A DNA stretch of 64,000 bases from positions 212,837,504 to 212,901,503 of the forward strand of contig CM054113.1 of the NCBI GenBank assembly GCA_028673005.1. Reading direction: 5' to 3'. Source of the DNA: Tanypteryx hageni (taxonomy: Eukaryota > Arthropoda > Insecta > Odonata > Petaluridae). The position numbers were made by a program, and so were the translations under genes. Under the pieces are notes generated by a model. It had not been told where the DNA came from. It was given only the letters and a program-made list of their open reading frames with translations, and searched no databases. Position 1 is the first letter of the stretch; each line of letters starts with the position of its first letter. Of the stretch, positions 21,615 to 35,423 are shown piece after piece.

Positions 21615-22317
21615 ACCACCGGTCTTTCATCTACCCGGATCTCCAGCGCCTGGTCCGCACCAGGGCCTGGATCCAGAGCTTGAGGACATATTTTTGGCCT
21701 GGAGAGACTCAGCCAAACCTGACGACCCTGTCACCTGGGACACCGACCTCCAGGACAACGCCTCAACAGCTGATTCCCAGGATTCTGGCTTATCCACGGA
21801 TTCACGAGATGGCAGTCCCACTCGTGAAGAAGATCCTGAACAAGGTAGCGGACTGCCCTTCAACTGGGAAGGCGCGATCCCACCTCCAGCGGGCCCTGCA
21901 CAAGCAATTAGACCCGTAAGTACTTGGCTGCCAGTGCCCTTGCCATATTCTTATGCCAGTGCCTCGGTGTATGAGTTATTTAGAGATGGTGCATATATTC
22001 CTAAGCCACCCCAAGCTCCCTATGTATATGCGCCCTCACAAGACTCCCCAGAATTAATAGAAACTATAGAAAGATTGATTTTAAGAGGAGTTTTGTCGCA
22101 GGCTCCAGTCCGGTGTGCCTTTAATGCTAGGCTTATTCCCAAGGCCCGTGGAGGATTTCGGCTTATACATGATCTATCCGCATGGACAGATTTTTATAAT
22201 AAGCCCGAATTTAAGCTCAAAGATGCAGCTCAAGCGATGCTATTAATACCCTTTTCACCGCGGATGATTAAACTTGACCTGGAGGAAGCATTTTTCCAAA
22301 TTCCAATCAAAAATTAG
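21436..22317 (+). pseudogene. Reverse transcriptase fragment (unit 5)
   Basis: Open over 293 codons. Mixed haplotype: VLSQAP and SAWTDF with KPEFKL, plus RPVSTWLPVPLPYSY as in units 11 and 12. Confidence 0.78.
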
Positions 22318-22505
22318 CATTTGAGCCTCAGTAAGACAGAGTAAGCACTGCATGTGGCCCACAGCCAACCAGTTTGACAAACCTGATGTATGACAGACAA
22401 ACTCTGACATGATCTGTGAAGGAACGATTAGAAAATATATTCCGAACCTACAACATTTTCCACACAAAAGTCAGCGTCAGTCATAATTACGACTTATGTT
22501 TAAGA

Positions 22506-22777
22506 CAGTGGTGCATTTTTTAACTGCAGGCAACACAAGCACGGATAAATTTGCTAAGTGACATGCAATTTATTAAAAACCTACTATCAATATATAGACA
22601 ATTTAAGTAGGTACTTATGGTAGGTTCTAAAGCCATCTTTATCGCCTTTCGATAATTATCTTTCTCCCTATTGATTCAATGGTTAGGTAAGACGATGGAT
22701 TAATTAAATTCAAAATTCTTAGAAGGCTCCGTGGGCCACCTGAAATCGAGATGCGGGCCACAGGTTGCACACCACTG
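22506..22777. mobile_element. hAT MITE copy (unit 5)
   Basis: Perfect GTTTAAGA duplication; private TTAACTGCAGG near the left end. Confidence 0.87.
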
Positions 22778-23835
22778 GTTTAAGAGATAGAAATCTTAAG
22801 TGAGGTATGTACGCTGTAACTGATTTAATTTTTGATTGTTCCATTAATTACTACCTACTGGTTATAAAATAAATAGGCAAATCACAAATTCTGTATTTCC
22901 TTTGACTTCGCTTCTGATATATCCTTTAGCAGTGCTTAGACGTTAGACCAAGCCGTTATAATTTATCCTTTTTGACACGATAGCATTCATAGCTAAGAAC
23001 GCCTTCTATACTGACTCAAATGGGGCGGACGGAAGAGAGTGTGGCAGACATCCAAACCATCCCGAGATGACGTTTCATACTAGCCAGGCACCTCGTAGTT
23101 CCAAATTCTATCACGTGTGGCGCCGCTGTAGCTGCTGGACGAGCAATTCTTGTAGTTTTCCTATTCACTCCATATAAAGTTTCGTTTATTTGCCATAAGT
23201 GCTTTTCCACAATTTGATGGAAAATTGTTTGATATAAATTCATTATATCAAACTAGGAGCCTTTTTTCTCGTGCCGTCCAGCGGTACATCATTGTTGGCT
23301 GTTTCCGTGGCAACCTCGCCATTCAGAACTATACAATTGTTCACGGAGGAGAGAAGTAATGAACGATAGAGGTAACTTTTTTCTTTGTCCACAATATTAA
23401 TGAAAATCTGGTAAATCTCAGATCTTTGATCGTAGCATAGCTCAGGTGATTAGTGGAATTATAGCTAAATGTAGGGTTAATTCTCATTGCAATTAAAGAA
23501 CTAATATCCGTCATGAAAGCAAGAAAACCTAAGTTGGCATTTGATATAATCGAGCTTAGTGACTTTGAATGCCGATAACCATAAACTTAGACGCAGATTC
23601 CTTCGTGGGTGTCGCTAATCACGGATCCCGCTTCCGGTGCACCCCGATCACCATACCTTGACCGCTACAAACGCTGTCCACTGGCAATGATTTTTTCGTC
23701 CTCGGCAATAAGACTAGCTATTCATGCTTACGGAACCAGTGAATTATGCAATCCGATCAGTGTCCTATCTTGCATTATCAAAACGTTTACTTTCCTAAGG
23801 AGATACGTTGTATCAATCCATTATTTTAACAATGG

Positions 23836-24180
23836 GTGACAAATAGGGTGTTGATCATGTTGAGAAAAAGGATTCTTCCAATTCCAAGGTTAACAAGGAA
23901 TCCGATGAAGTTATCACATGAATTTAAAAAAAGTTGCGTTGCTAAATCAGTGTTGTTGAAATCCACCGGACATGAGATATCAAGGCTTGCTGTCATGCTT
24001 GCAGTCATATCCGTCGTGCGAAATCTGACTCCCTACTTAATTTTAAATCGTATAATGATGCCAAAGGAAAAGTTACCGTCAGGTGTGATCTTTCACGCGC
24101 ATAAGAAAGGGTGGATGAATGAAGAACCTGTGTTAGATTGGCTGAAGGTTGTTTGGGGTCGCGTTCTATTCAAGGTTTAG
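23836..24180 (+). pseudogene. pogo/Tigger DDE transposase fragment (unit 6)
   Basis: Same fragment, open frame, in the form common to the right-hand units (KKS, MPKEK, GWMNEE). Confidence 0.75.
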
Positions 24181-24344
24181 TTTTTTCCTCTAAAAACTTT
24201 CCGAAAATCTTAGGGTCGCGTTATATTTAAGGTCGCTTTATATTCGAGACAATACGGTAGTTCGTGAGTACAACCACTTCAATCTAAGTAGATAAATGAG
24301 TTAATACAAACGATAGTTTTAAGATATTATTTTTTTGATAATCT

Positions 24345-25207
24345 ATGAATAGTTCAAAAGGTATAAAAATGAGCAAGCCATCGACATACGTTATATTTGA
24401 AATACTTTTCTCATATCTGTCTGCGGAGTTATTCCAGACGTCCACCAAATCCGCCAGGATATGGGCAATATTGTTCCTGATATCGTGCATCATCGCCATC
24501 GCCTGGCGGATTTGGTGGGGTCTGCGTCGTTACTTGGTCGGCCGGCGGCGAGGATGGTCTCCTGAAGACCCCGGCGCAAACAACTTGCCCTTTCCTTCCC
24601 CTGTAAGTATAGTAAGCCTAAAGCGGCAATAATATATTTCTTCTCTTATTTTATTTACCCTTCTAATACGTTATTTTCAATAGTTGATAACAAAAGTGTC
24701 CAATCGTCTCTGACGAATATGGAAAGGTCGTTTTCGAAGAAAATAACCCATTTTCATTATTCTCCTTCATTAGTGTGCCTAGTGCAGTAGAAATTAGTTA
24801 AAACAAGTCAAGTGGGTGCAGTAGGATATAGTTTTATTGGCTGAACAGTAGGAATAAAGCATGAGAATTGTGCAGAGTTATGTTTATTATTACTATTTAG
24901 TTTAAGTATCTTGATTTTTCATAGAGATTTGTAGATTGTACAAATCAGTTAATATTTAGATATTCATTCAATAATTGGTTTATTCTGGCAATTATTTCAG
25001 GTGGAGGAGTGGGCAGAGGAGGAGGAATTTCAGGGGGTGGTGATTGATGCAGGTGATGATAGGGTTGTGGTGGGAGAGGGGGAGGAGGTGTGGAGAGGGA
25101 AGCGGGAGTGGGTTCAGTGGTTCAAGCTGGTGGAGAGGGAGGAGATGGTGGAGAGGGAGGAGATACTGGTGAGGGGGAAGAGAGGGGAGAGGGGGAAGGG
25201 AGGGTAG
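24345..25207 (+). CDS. Putative two-exon membrane/acidic protein (unit 6)
   Basis: Exon 1 24345-24602, intron 24603-25000, exon 2 25001-25207. The rightmost copy with an intact exon 2 frame. It has VIFEILFSYLS in place of VKFEILFSFLS. Confidence 0.43.
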
Positions 25208-25519
25208 AGGGTGAAGATAGGGGTGAGGGACAAGAGAGTGGAGAGGTGGAAGAGGAGGGAGAGGGGGAAGAAAGGGGAGAGAGGGGAGGAGGGTGAGAAG
25301 GGGAAGAGGGGGGGAGAGGGAGAAGAGAGGGTAGAGGGGGAACAGGGGGGTGAGGGGGAAAATTTGGTATTCGATGTTGAGGAGTTTCAGGGTAGGGGTG
25401 ATTTTAATAGGGGGGTGAATGGTGTTCGAGATATTCGATGATATTCCTTACGCGGGTGGGCGACAATTTTGATTGCCGCTCGTTGGGACGTGCGCCCATC
25501 ATCATCCACGTGTTAGCGT

Positions 25520-26289
25520 ATGGTTCGCACCAGACTACACCCCACCACCCCTGGTCAAGCGACCAACCAAGAACAGTCACTGAATATGGCTTCTACATCT
25601 TCCCCGGGCCACGGTCAACGTTCAGCTTCACCGCCTCTGTTTTCAGATGATCCGCGATTCCAACAGGCCATGGAAAAGATAGAATCGCTCTCGCAACAGT
25701 TATTCGTCTTTATGGAAACGAGATCTTCACATAACACGTCGGCGGGTTCAATTCCTCCGCCGCCACCAACTTGGTCGAGTCTTCGCCGATCTGAACCTGC
25801 CACTGCCGATTTGCCACCAGACGCAGAAGTCTTACAGCTTGCGGGACAGGTCAGCACAGCCATTGTCTCCAACAAGTTTCGCGCTCGTGACCTTCACGAG
25901 GCCACCCTACTTCTTAACCTTGCTTCTACGTGGGAGCAACTACCCATAGCGGCCAAAGCCTTTTATATCATCGGCTTCGATTGTTGGGAGTTGTAGCGCG
26001 GCACGGGTGGGAGATAGCCGCCCGATTGACCACGCCCGCTGATGATGAAGCTTTGCACATCCCCCCTGGGATTTTGCCTCAGCCACGGCCACAGGTGGTC
26101 GTGGCAAATCAACAACCATCGACGTCTACCTCCGGCTCCAGATCAAGGCCTTTGCAGCGACCCCAGCCCCCCCGAGCGCGCGGACGAGAAAGAGCCGTCA
26201 CCCGCTCCGCGAGATATTTAACCACCGGTCCTTCATCTACCCGGATCTCCAGCGCCTGGTCCGCACCAGGGCCTGGATCCAGAGCTTGA
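25520..26289 (+). pseudogene. Gag-like ORF, frameshifted (unit 6)
   Basis: First frame 25520-25996. The basic-tail frame loses its usual stop (TGA to TTA near 26217) and runs on to 26289; the same change puts a TAA in the overlapping pol frame. Confidence 0.4.
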
Positions 26290-26299
26290 GGACATATTT

Positions 26300-26923
26300 T
26301 TGGCCTGGAGAGACTCAGCCAAACCTGACGACCCTGTCACCTGGGACACCGACCTCCAGGACAACGCCTCAACAGCTGATTCCCAGGATTCTGGCTTATC
26401 CACGGATTCACGAGATGGCAGTCCCACTCGAGAAGAAGATCCTGAACAAGGTAGCGGACTGCCCTTCAACTGGGAAGGCGCAATCCCACATCCAGCGGGC
26501 CCTGCACAAGCAATTAGACCCGTAAGTACTTGGCTGCCAGTGCCCTTGCCATATCCTTATGCCAGTGCCTCGGTGTATGAGTTATTTAGAGATGGTGCAT
26601 ATATTCCTAAGCCACCCCAAGCTCCCTATGTATATGCGCCCTCACAAGACTCCCCAGAATTAATAGAAACTATAGAAAGATTGATTTTAAGAGGAGTTGT
26701 GTCGCAGGCTCCAGTCCGGTGTGCCTTTAATGCTAGGCTTATTCCCAAGGCCCGTGGAGGATTTCGGCTTATACATGATCTATCCCCATGGACAGATTTT
26801 TATAATAAGCCCGAATTTAAGCTCAAAGATGCAGCTCAAGCGATGCTATTGATACCCTTTTCACCGCGGATGATTAAACTTGACCTGGAGGAAGCATTTT
26901 TCCAAATTCCAATCAAAAATTAG
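26300..26923 (+). pseudogene. Reverse transcriptase fragment (unit 6)
   Basis: The leader is cut by TAA near 26217; the RT part is open to 26923 with VVSQAP/SPW/KPEF. AIPHPAG shared with unit 7. Confidence 0.78.
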
Positions 26924-27108
26924 CATTTGAGCCTCAGTAAGACAGAGTAAGCACTGCATGTGGCCCACAGCCAACCAGTTTGACAAACCTGATGTATGAC
27001 AGACAAACTCTGACATGATCTGTGAAGGAACGATTAGAAAATATATTACGAACCTACATTTTCCACACAAATGTCAGCGTCAGTCATAATTACGACTTAT
27101 GTTTAAGA

Positions 27109-27380
27109 CAGTGGTGCATTTTTTAATTGCAGGCAACACAAGCACGGATAAATTTGCTAAGTGACATGCAATTTATTAAAAACCTACTATCAATATATAG
27201 ACAATTTAAGTAGGTACTTATGGTAGGTTCTAAAGCCATCTTTATCGCCTTTCGATAATTATCTTTCTCCCTATTGATTCGATGGTTAGGTAAGACGATG
27301 GATTAATTAAATTCAAAATTCTTAGAAGGCTCCGTGGGCCACCTGAAATCGAGATGAGGGCCACAGGTTGCACACCACTG
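27109..27380. mobile_element. hAT MITE copy (unit 6)
   Basis: Perfect GTTTAAGA duplication; private GATGAGGGCC near the right end. Confidence 0.87.
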
Positions 27381-28455
27381 GTTTAAGAGATAGAAATCTC
27401 AAGTGAGGTATGTACGCTGTAACTGATTTAATTTTTGATTGTTCCATTAATTACTACCTACTGGTTATAAAATAAATAGGCAAATCACAAATTCTGTATT
27501 TCCTTTGACTTCGCTTCTGATATATCCATTAGCAGTGCTTAGACGTTAGACCAAGCCGTTATAATTTATCCTTTTTGACACGATAGCATTCATCGCTAAG
27601 AACGCCTTCTATACTGACTCAAACGGGGCGGACGGAAGAGAGTGTGACAGACATCCAAACCATCCCGAGATGACGTTTCATACTAGCCAGGCACCTCGTA
27701 GTTCCAAATTCTATCACGTGTGGCGCCGCTGTAGCTGCTGGACGAGCAATTCTTGTAGTTTTCCTATTCACTCCATATAAAGTTTCGTTTATTTGCCATA
27801 AGTACTTTTCCACAATTTGATGGAAAATTGTTTGATATAAATTCATTATATCAAACTAGGAGCCTTTTTTCTCGTGCCGTCCAGCGGTACATCATTGTTG
27901 GCGGTTTCCGTGGCAACCTCGCCATTCAGAACTATACAATTGTTCACGGAGGAGAGAAGTAATGAACGATAGAGGTAACTTTTTTCTTTGTCCACAATAT
28001 TAATGAAAATCTGGTAAATCTCAGATCTTTGATCGTAGCATAGCTCAGGTGATTAGTGGAATTATAGCTAAATGTAGGGTTAATTCTCATTGCAATTAAA
28101 GAACTAATATCCGTCATGAAAGCAAGAAAACATAAGTTGGCATTTGATATAATCGAGCTTAGTGACTTTGAATGCCGATAACCATTAACTTAGACGCAGA
28201 TTCCTTCGTGGGTGTCGCTAATCACGGATCCCGCTTCCGGTGCACCCCGATCACCATACCTTGACCGCTACAAACGCTGTCCACTGGCAATGATTTTTTC
28301 GTCCTCGGCAATAAGACTAGCTATTCATGCTTACGGAACCAGTGAATTATGCAATCCGATCAGTGTCCTATCTTGCATTATCAAAACGTTTACTTTCCTA
28401 AGGAGATAGGTTGTATCAATCCATTATTTTAACAATGGGTGACAAATAGGGTGTT

Positions 28456-28776
28456 GTGAGAAAAAGGATTCTTCCAATTCCAAGGTTAACAAGGAATCCG
28501 ATGAAGTTATCACATGAATTTAAAAAAAGTTGCGTTGCTAAATCAGTGTTGTTGAAATCCACCGGACATGAGATATCAAGGCTTGCTGTCATGCTTGCAG
28601 TCATATCCGTCGTGCGAAATCTGACTCCCTACTTAATTTTAAATCGTATAATGATGCCAAAGGAAAAGTAACCGTCAGGTGTGATCTTTCACGCGCATAA
28701 GAAAGGGTGGATGAACGAAGAACCTGTGTTAGATTGGCTGAAGGTTGTTTGGGGTCGCGTTCTATTCAAGGTTTAG
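28456..28776 (+). pseudogene. pogo/Tigger DDE transposase fragment (unit 7)
   Basis: Same fragment with a 7-bp loss that removes the upstream ATCATGT and the TAA after MPKEK (28669-28671). Homology continues to 28776. Confidence 0.72.
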
Positions 28777-28940
28777 TTTTTTCCTCTAAAAACTTTCCGA
28801 AAATCTTAGGGTCGCGTTATATTTAAGGTCGCTTTATATTCGAGACAATACGGTAGTTCGTGAGTACAACCACTTCAATCTAAGTAGATAAATGAGTTAA
28901 TACAAACGATAGTTTTAAGATATTATTTTTTTGATAATCT

Positions 28941-29674
28941 ATGAATAGTTCAAAAGGTATAAAAATGAGCAAGCCATCGACATACGTTATATTTGAAATA
29001 CTTTTCTCATTTCTGTCTGCAGAGTTATTCCAGACGTCCACCAAATCCGCCAGGATATGGGCAATATTGTTCCTGATATCGTGCATCATCGCCATCGCCT
29101 GGCGGATTTGGTGGGGTCTGCGTCGTTACTTGGTCGGCCGGCGGCGAGGATGGTCTCCTGAAGACCCCGGCGCAAACAACTTGCCCTTTCCTTCCCCTGT
29201 AAGTATAGTAAGCCTAAAGCGGCAATAATATATTTCTTCTCTTATTTTATTAACACTTCTAATACGTTATTTTCAATAGTTGATAACAAAAGTGTCCAAT
29301 CGTCTCTGACGAATACGGAAAGGTCGTTTTCGAAGAAAATAACCCATTTTCATTATTCTCCTTCATCAGTGTGCCTAGTGCAGTAGAAATTAGTTAAAAC
29401 AAGTCAAGTGGGTGCAGTAGGATATAGCTTTATTGGCTGAACAGTAGGAATAAAGCATGAGAATTTTGCAGAGTTATGTTTATTATTACTATTTAGTTTA
29501 AGTATCTTGATTTTTCATAGAGATTTGTAGATTCTACAAATCAGTTAATATTTAGCTCTCCATTCATTAATTGGTTTATTCTGGCAATTATTTCAGGTGG
29601 AGGAGAGGGCAGAGGAGGAGGAATTTCAGGGGGTGGTGATTGATGGAGGCGATGATAGGGTTGCGGTGGGATAG
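28941..29674 (+). pseudogene. Membrane/acidic two-exon ORF (unit 7), early stop
   Basis: Exon 1 28941-29198 intact (VIFEILFSFLSAELF), intron 29199-29596, exon 2 reaches TAG at 29672-29674 after 25 codons. A spliced product would be 111 residues and keep the membrane segment. Confidence 0.38.
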
Positions 29675-30115
29675 GGGGAGGAGGTGTGGAGAGGGAAGCG
29701 GGAGTGGGTTCAGTGGTTCAAGCTGGTGGAGAGGGAGGAGATGGTGGAGAGGGAGGAGATACTGGTGAGGGGGAAGAGAGGGGAGAGGGGGAAGGGAGGG
29801 TAGAGCGTGAAGATAGGGGTGAGGGACAAGAGAGTGGAGAGGTGGAAGAGGAGGGAGAGGGGGAAGAAAGGGGAGAGAGGGGAGGAGGGTGAGAAGGGGA
29901 AGAGGGGGGGAGAGGGAGAAGAGAGGGTAGAGGGGGAACAGGGGGGTGAGGGGGAAAATTTGGTATTCGATGTTGAGGAGTTTCAGGGTAGGGGTGATTT
30001 TAATAGGGGGGTGAATGGTGTTCGAGATATTCGATGATATTCCTTACGCGGGTGGGCGACAATTTTGATTGCCGCTCGTTGGGACGTGCGCCCATCATCA
30101 TCCACGTGTTAGCGT

Positions 30116-30816
30116 ATGGTTCGCACCAGACTACACCCCACCACCCCTGGTCAAGCGACCAACCAAGAACAGTCACTGAATATGGCTTCTACATCTTCCC
30201 CGGGCCACGGTCAACGTTCAGCTTCACCGCCTCTGTTTTCAGATGATCCGCGATTCCAACAGGCCATGGAAAAGATAGAATCGCTCTCGCAACAGTTACT
30301 CGTCTTTATGGAAACGAGATCTTCACATAACACGTCGGCGGGTTCAATTCCTCCGCTGCCACCAACTTGGTCGAGTCTTCGCCGATCTGAACCTGCCACT
30401 GCCGATTTGCCACCAGACGCAGAAGTCTTACAGCTTGCGGGACAGGTCAGCACAGCCATTGTCTCCAACAAGTTTCGCGCTCGTGACCTTCACGAGGCCA
30501 CCCTACTTCTTAACCTTGCTTCTACGTGGGAGCAACTACCCATAGCGGCCAAAGCCTTTTATATCATCGGCTTCGAGTGTTGGGAGTTGTAGCGCGGCAC
30601 GGGTGGGAGATAGCCGCCCGATTGACCACGCCCGCTGATGATGAATCTTTGCACATCCCCCCTGGGATTTTGCCTCAGCCACGGCCACAGGTGGTCGTGG
30701 CAAATCAACAACCATCGACGTCTACCTCCGGCTCCAGATCAAGGCCTTTGCAGCGACCCCAGCCCCCCCGAGCGCGCGGACGAGGAAGACCCGGCACCCG
30801 CTCCGCGAGATATTGA
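30116..30816 (+). pseudogene. Gag-like ORF, frameshifted (unit 7)
   Basis: First frame 30116-30592, basic-tail frame to 30816. Shares IPPLPPTW with unit 2; private QQLLVF. Confidence 0.4.
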
Positions 30817-31519
30817 ACCACCGGTCCTTCATCTACCCGGATCTCCAGGGTCTGGTCCGCACCAGGGCCTGGATCCAGAGCTTGAGGACATATTTTTGGC
30901 TTGGAGAGACTCAGCCAAACCTGACGACCCTGTTACCTGGGACACCGACTTCCAGGACAACGCCTCAACAGCTGATTCCCAGGATTCTGGCTTATCCACG
31001 GATTCACGAGATGGCAGTCCCACTCGTGAAGAAGATCCTGAACAAGGTAGCGGACTGCCCTTCAACTGGGAAGGCGCAATCCCACATCCAGCGGGCCCTG
31101 CACAAGCAATTAGACCCGTAAGTACTTGGCTGCCAGTGCCCTTTCCATATCCTTATGCCAGTGCCTCGGTGTATGAGTTATTTAGAGATGGTGCATATCT
31201 TCCTAAGCCACCCCAAGCTCCCTATGTATATGCGCCCTCACAAGACTCCCCAGAATTAATAGAAACTATAGAAAGATTGATTTTAAGAGGAGTTTTGTCG
31301 CAGGCTCCAGTCCGGTGTGCCTTTAATGCTAGGCTTATTCCCAAGGCCCGTGGAGGATTTCAGCTTATACATGATCTATCCGCATGGACAGATTTTTATA
31401 ATAAGCCCGATTTTAAGCTCAAAGATGCAGCTCAAGCGATGCTATTGATACCCTTTTCACCGCGGATGATTAAACTTGACCTGGAGGAAGCATTTTTCCA
31501 AATTCCAATCAAAAGTTAG
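30638..31519 (+). pseudogene. Reverse transcriptase fragment (unit 7)
   Basis: Open over 293 codons, ending IPIKS instead of IPIKN. Has GGFQLIHDL (Arg to Gln) as in unit 10. Confidence 0.78.
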
Positions 31520-31707
31520 CATTTGAGCCTCAGTAAGACAGAGTAAGCACTGCATGTGGCCCACAGCCAACCAGTTTGACAAACCTGATGTATGACAGAC
31601 AAACTCTGACATGATCTGTGAAGGAACGATTAGAAAATATATTCCGAACCTACAACATTTTCCACACAAAAGTCAGCGTCAGTCATAATTACGACTTATG
31701 TTTAAGA

Positions 31708-31979
31708 CAGTGGTGCATTTTTTAATTGCAGGCAACACAAGCACGGATAAATTTGCTAAGTGACATGCAATTTATTAAAAACCTACTATCAATATATAGA
31801 CAATTTAAGTAGGTACTTATGGTAGGTTCTAAAGCCATCTTTATCGCCTTTCGATAATTATCTTTCTCCCTATTGATTCGATGGTTAGGTAAGACGATGG
31901 ATTAATTAAATTCAAAATTCTTAGAAGGCTCCGTGGGCCACCTGAAATCGAGATGCGGGCCACAGGTTGCACACCACTG
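31708..31979. mobile_element. hAT MITE copy (unit 7)
   Basis: Perfect GTTTAAGA duplication, consensus interior. Confidence 0.87.
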
Positions 31980-33037
31980 GTTTAAGAGATAGAAATCTCA
32001 AGTGAGGTATGTACGCTGTAACTGATTTAATTTTTGATTGTTCCATTAATTACTACCTACTGGTTATAAAATAAATAGGCAAATCACAAATTCTCTATTT
32101 CCTTTGACTTCGCTTCTGATATATCCTTTACCAGTGCTTAGACGTTAGACCAAGCCGTTATAATTTATCCTTTTTGACACGATAGCATTCATCGCTAAGA
32201 ACGCCTTCTCTTCCGACTCAAACGGGGCGGACGGAAGAGAGTGTGACAGACATCCAAACCATCCCGAGATGACGTTTCATACTAGCCAGGCACCTCGTAG
32301 TTCCAAATTCTATCACGTGTGGCGCCGCTGTAGCTGCTGGACGAGCAATTCTTGTAGTTTTCCTATTCACTCCATATAAAGTTTCGTTTATTTGCCATAA
32401 GTGCTTTTCCACAATTTGATGGAAAATTGTTTGATATAAGTTCATTATATCAAACTAGGAGCCTTTTTTCTCGTGCCGTCCAGCGGTACATCATTGTTGG
32501 CTGTTTCCGTGGCAACCTCGCCATTCAGAACTATACAATTGTTCACGGAGGAGAGAAGTAATGAACGATAGAGGTAACTTTTTTCTTTGTCCACAATATT
32601 AATGAAAATCTGGTAAATCTCAGATCTTTGATCGTAGCATAGCTCAGGTGATTAGTGGAATTATAGCTAAATGTAGGGTTAATTCTCATTGCAATTAAAG
32701 AACTAATATCCGTCATGAAAGCAAGAAAACCTAAGTTGGCATTTGATATAATCGAGCTTAGTGACTTTGAATGCCGATAACCATAAACTTAGACGCAGAT
32801 TCCTTCGTGGGTGTCGCTAATCACGGATCCCGCTTCCGGTGCACCCCGATCACCATACCTTGACCGCTACAAACGCTGTCCACTGGCAATGATTTTTTCG
32901 TCCTCGGCAATAAGACTAGCTATTCATGCTTACGGAACCAGTGAATTATGCAATCCGATCAGTGTCCTATCTTGCATTATCAAAACGTTTACTTTCCTAA
33001 GGAGATAGGTTGTATCAATCCATTATTTTAACAATGG

Positions 33038-33382
33038 GTGACAAATAGGGTGTTGATCATGTTGAGAAAAAGGATTCTTCCAATTCCAAGGTTAACAAGG
33101 AATCCGATGAAGTTATCACATGAATTTAAAAAAAGTTGCGTTGCTAAATCAGTGTTGTTGAAATCCACCGGACATGAGATATCAAGGCTTGCTGTCATGC
33201 TTGCAGTCATATCCGTCGTGCGAAATCTGACTCCCTACTTAATTTTAAATCGTATAATGATGCCAAAGGAAAAGTAACCGTCAGGTGTGATCTTTCACGC
33301 GCATAAGAAAGGGTGGATGAACGAAGAACCTGTGTTAGATTGGCTGAAGGTTGTTTGGGGTCGCGTTCTATTCAAGGTTTAG
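33038..33382 (+). pseudogene. pogo/Tigger DDE transposase fragment (unit 8)
   Basis: Same fragment with the TAA after MPKEK (33275-33277); homology continues to 33382. Confidence 0.72.
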
Positions 33383-33546
33383 TTTTTTCCTCTAAAAACT
33401 TTCCGAAAATCTTAGGGTCGCGTTATATTTAAGGTCGCTTTATATTCGAGACAATACGGTAGTTCGTGAGTACAACCACTTCAATCTAAGTAGATAAATG
33501 AGTTAATACAAACGATAGTTTTAAGATATTATTTTTTTGATAATCT

Positions 33547-34280
33547 ATGAATAGTTCAAAAGGTATAAAAATGAGCAAGCCATCGACATACGTTATATTT
33601 GAAATACTTTTCTCATTTCTGTCTGTTGAGTTATTCCAGACCTCCACCAAATCCGCCAGGATATGGGCAATATTGTTCCTGATATCGTGCATCATCGCCA
33701 TCGCCTGGCGGATTTGGTGGGGTCTGCGTCGTTACTTGGTCGGCCGGCGGCGAGGATGGTCTCCTGAAGACCCCGGCGCAAACAACTTGCCCTTTCCTTC
33801 CCCTGTAAGTATAGTAAGCCTAAAGCGGCAATAATATATTTCTTCTCTTATTTTATTAACCCTTCTAATACGTTATTTTCAATAGTTGATAACAAAAGTG
33901 TCCAATCGTCTCTGACGAATACGGAAAGGTCGTTTTCGAAGAAAATAACCCATTTTCATTATTCTCCTTCATCAGTGTGCCTAGTGCAGTAGAAATTAGT
34001 TAAAACAAGTCAAGTGGGTGCAGTAGGATATAGCTTTATTGGCTGAACAGTAGGAATAAAGCATGAGAATTTTGCAGAGTTATGTTTATTATTACTATTT
34101 AGTTTAAGTATCTTGATTTTTAATAGAGATTTGTAGATTCTACAAATCAGTTAATATTTAGCTCTCCATTCATTAATTGGTTTATTCTGGCAATTATTTC
34201 AGGTGGAGGAGAGGGCAGAGGAGGAGGAATTTCAGGGGGTGGTGATTGATGGAGGCGATGATAGGGTTGCGGTGGGATAG
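33547..34280 (+). pseudogene. Membrane/acidic two-exon ORF (unit 8), early stop
   Basis: Exon 1 33547-33804, intron 33805-34202, TAG at 34278-34280. First copy with SVELFQ in exon 1. Confidence 0.38.
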
Positions 34281-34722
34281 GGGGAGGAGGTGTGGAGAGG
34301 GAAGCGGGAGTGGGTTCAGTGGTTCAAGCTGGTGGAGAGGGAGGAGATGGTGGAGAGGGAGGAGATACTGGTGAGGGGGAAGAGAGGGGAGAGGGGGAAG
34401 GGAGGGTAGAGCGTGAAGATAGGGGTGAGGGACAAGAGAGTGGAGAGGTGGAAGAGGAGGGAGAGGGGGAAGAAAGGGGAGAGAGGGGAGGAGGGTGAGA
34501 AGGGGAAGAGGGGGGGGAGAGGGAGAAGAGAGGGTAGAGGGGGAACAGGGGGGTGAGGGGGAAAATTTGGTATTCGATGTTGAGGAGTTTCAGGGTAGGG
34601 GTGATTTTAATAGGGGGGTGAATGGTGTTCGAGATATTCGATGATATTCCTTACGCGGGTGGGCGACAATTTTGATTGCCGCTCGTTGGGACGTGCGCCC
34701 ATCGTCATCCACGTGTTAGCGT

Positions 34723-35423
34723 ATGGTTCGCACCAGACTACACCCCACCACCCCTGGTCAAGCGACCAACCAAGAACAGTCACTGAATATGGCTTCTACA
34801 TCTTCCCCGGGCCACGGTCAACGTTCAGCTTCACCGCCTCTGTTTTCAGATGATCCGCGATTCCAACAGGCCATGGAAAAGATAGAATCGCTCTCGCAAC
34901 AGTTATTCGTCTTTATGGAAACGAGATCTTCACATAACACGTCGGCGGGTTCAATTCCTCCGCCGCCACCAACTTGGTCGAGTCTTCGCCGATCTGAACC
35001 TGCCACTGCCGATTTGCCACCAGACGCAGAAGTCTTACAGCTTGCGGGACAGGTCAGCACAGCCATTGTCTCCAACAAGTTTCGCGCTCGTGACCTTCAC
35101 GAGGCCACCCTACTTCTTAACCTTGCTTCTACGTGGGAGCAACTACCCATAGCGGCCAAAGCCTTTTATATCATCGGCTTCGAGTGTTGGGAGTTGTAGC
35201 GCGGCATGGGTGGGAGATAGCCGCCCGATTGACCACGCTCGCTGATGATGAAGCTTTGCACATCCCCCCTGGGATTTTGCCTCAGCCACGGCCACAGGTG
35301 GTCGTGGCAAATCAACAACCATCGACGTCTACCTCCGGCTCCAGATCAAGGCCTTTGCAGCGACCCCAGCCCCCCCGAGCGCGCGGACGAGAAAGAGCCG
35401 TCACCCGCTCCGCGAGATATTGA
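34723..35423 (+). pseudogene. Gag-like ORF, frameshifted (unit 8)
   Basis: First frame 34723-35199, basic-tail frame to 35423, with TTLADD for TTPADD as in units 10 and 14. Confidence 0.4.

Larger units (their letters stand above)
18410..23013. repeat. Array unit 5 (4604 bp)
   Basis: Keeps the undeleted CTAAGGAGATAGG stretch and the Glu codon in exon 2. With unit 2 it is one of only two copies whose acidic frame runs through to the GGRQF end. Confidence 0.97.
23014..27616. repeat. Array unit 6 (4603 bp)
   Basis: Private changes include Phe to Tyr in the membrane exon, a broken intron palindrome, TAA near 26217 in the pol frame, and a 3-bp loss near 27057. It keeps the Glu codon in exon 2. 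Confidence 0.97.
27617..32215. repeat. Array unit 7 (4599 bp)
   Basis: Short because of a 7-bp loss near 28457 just before the transposase fragment. It is the leftmost copy of the block 7 to 14, all of which have TAG in exon 2. It carries the GAGGAAGACC variant otherwise seen in unit 2. Confidence 0.97.
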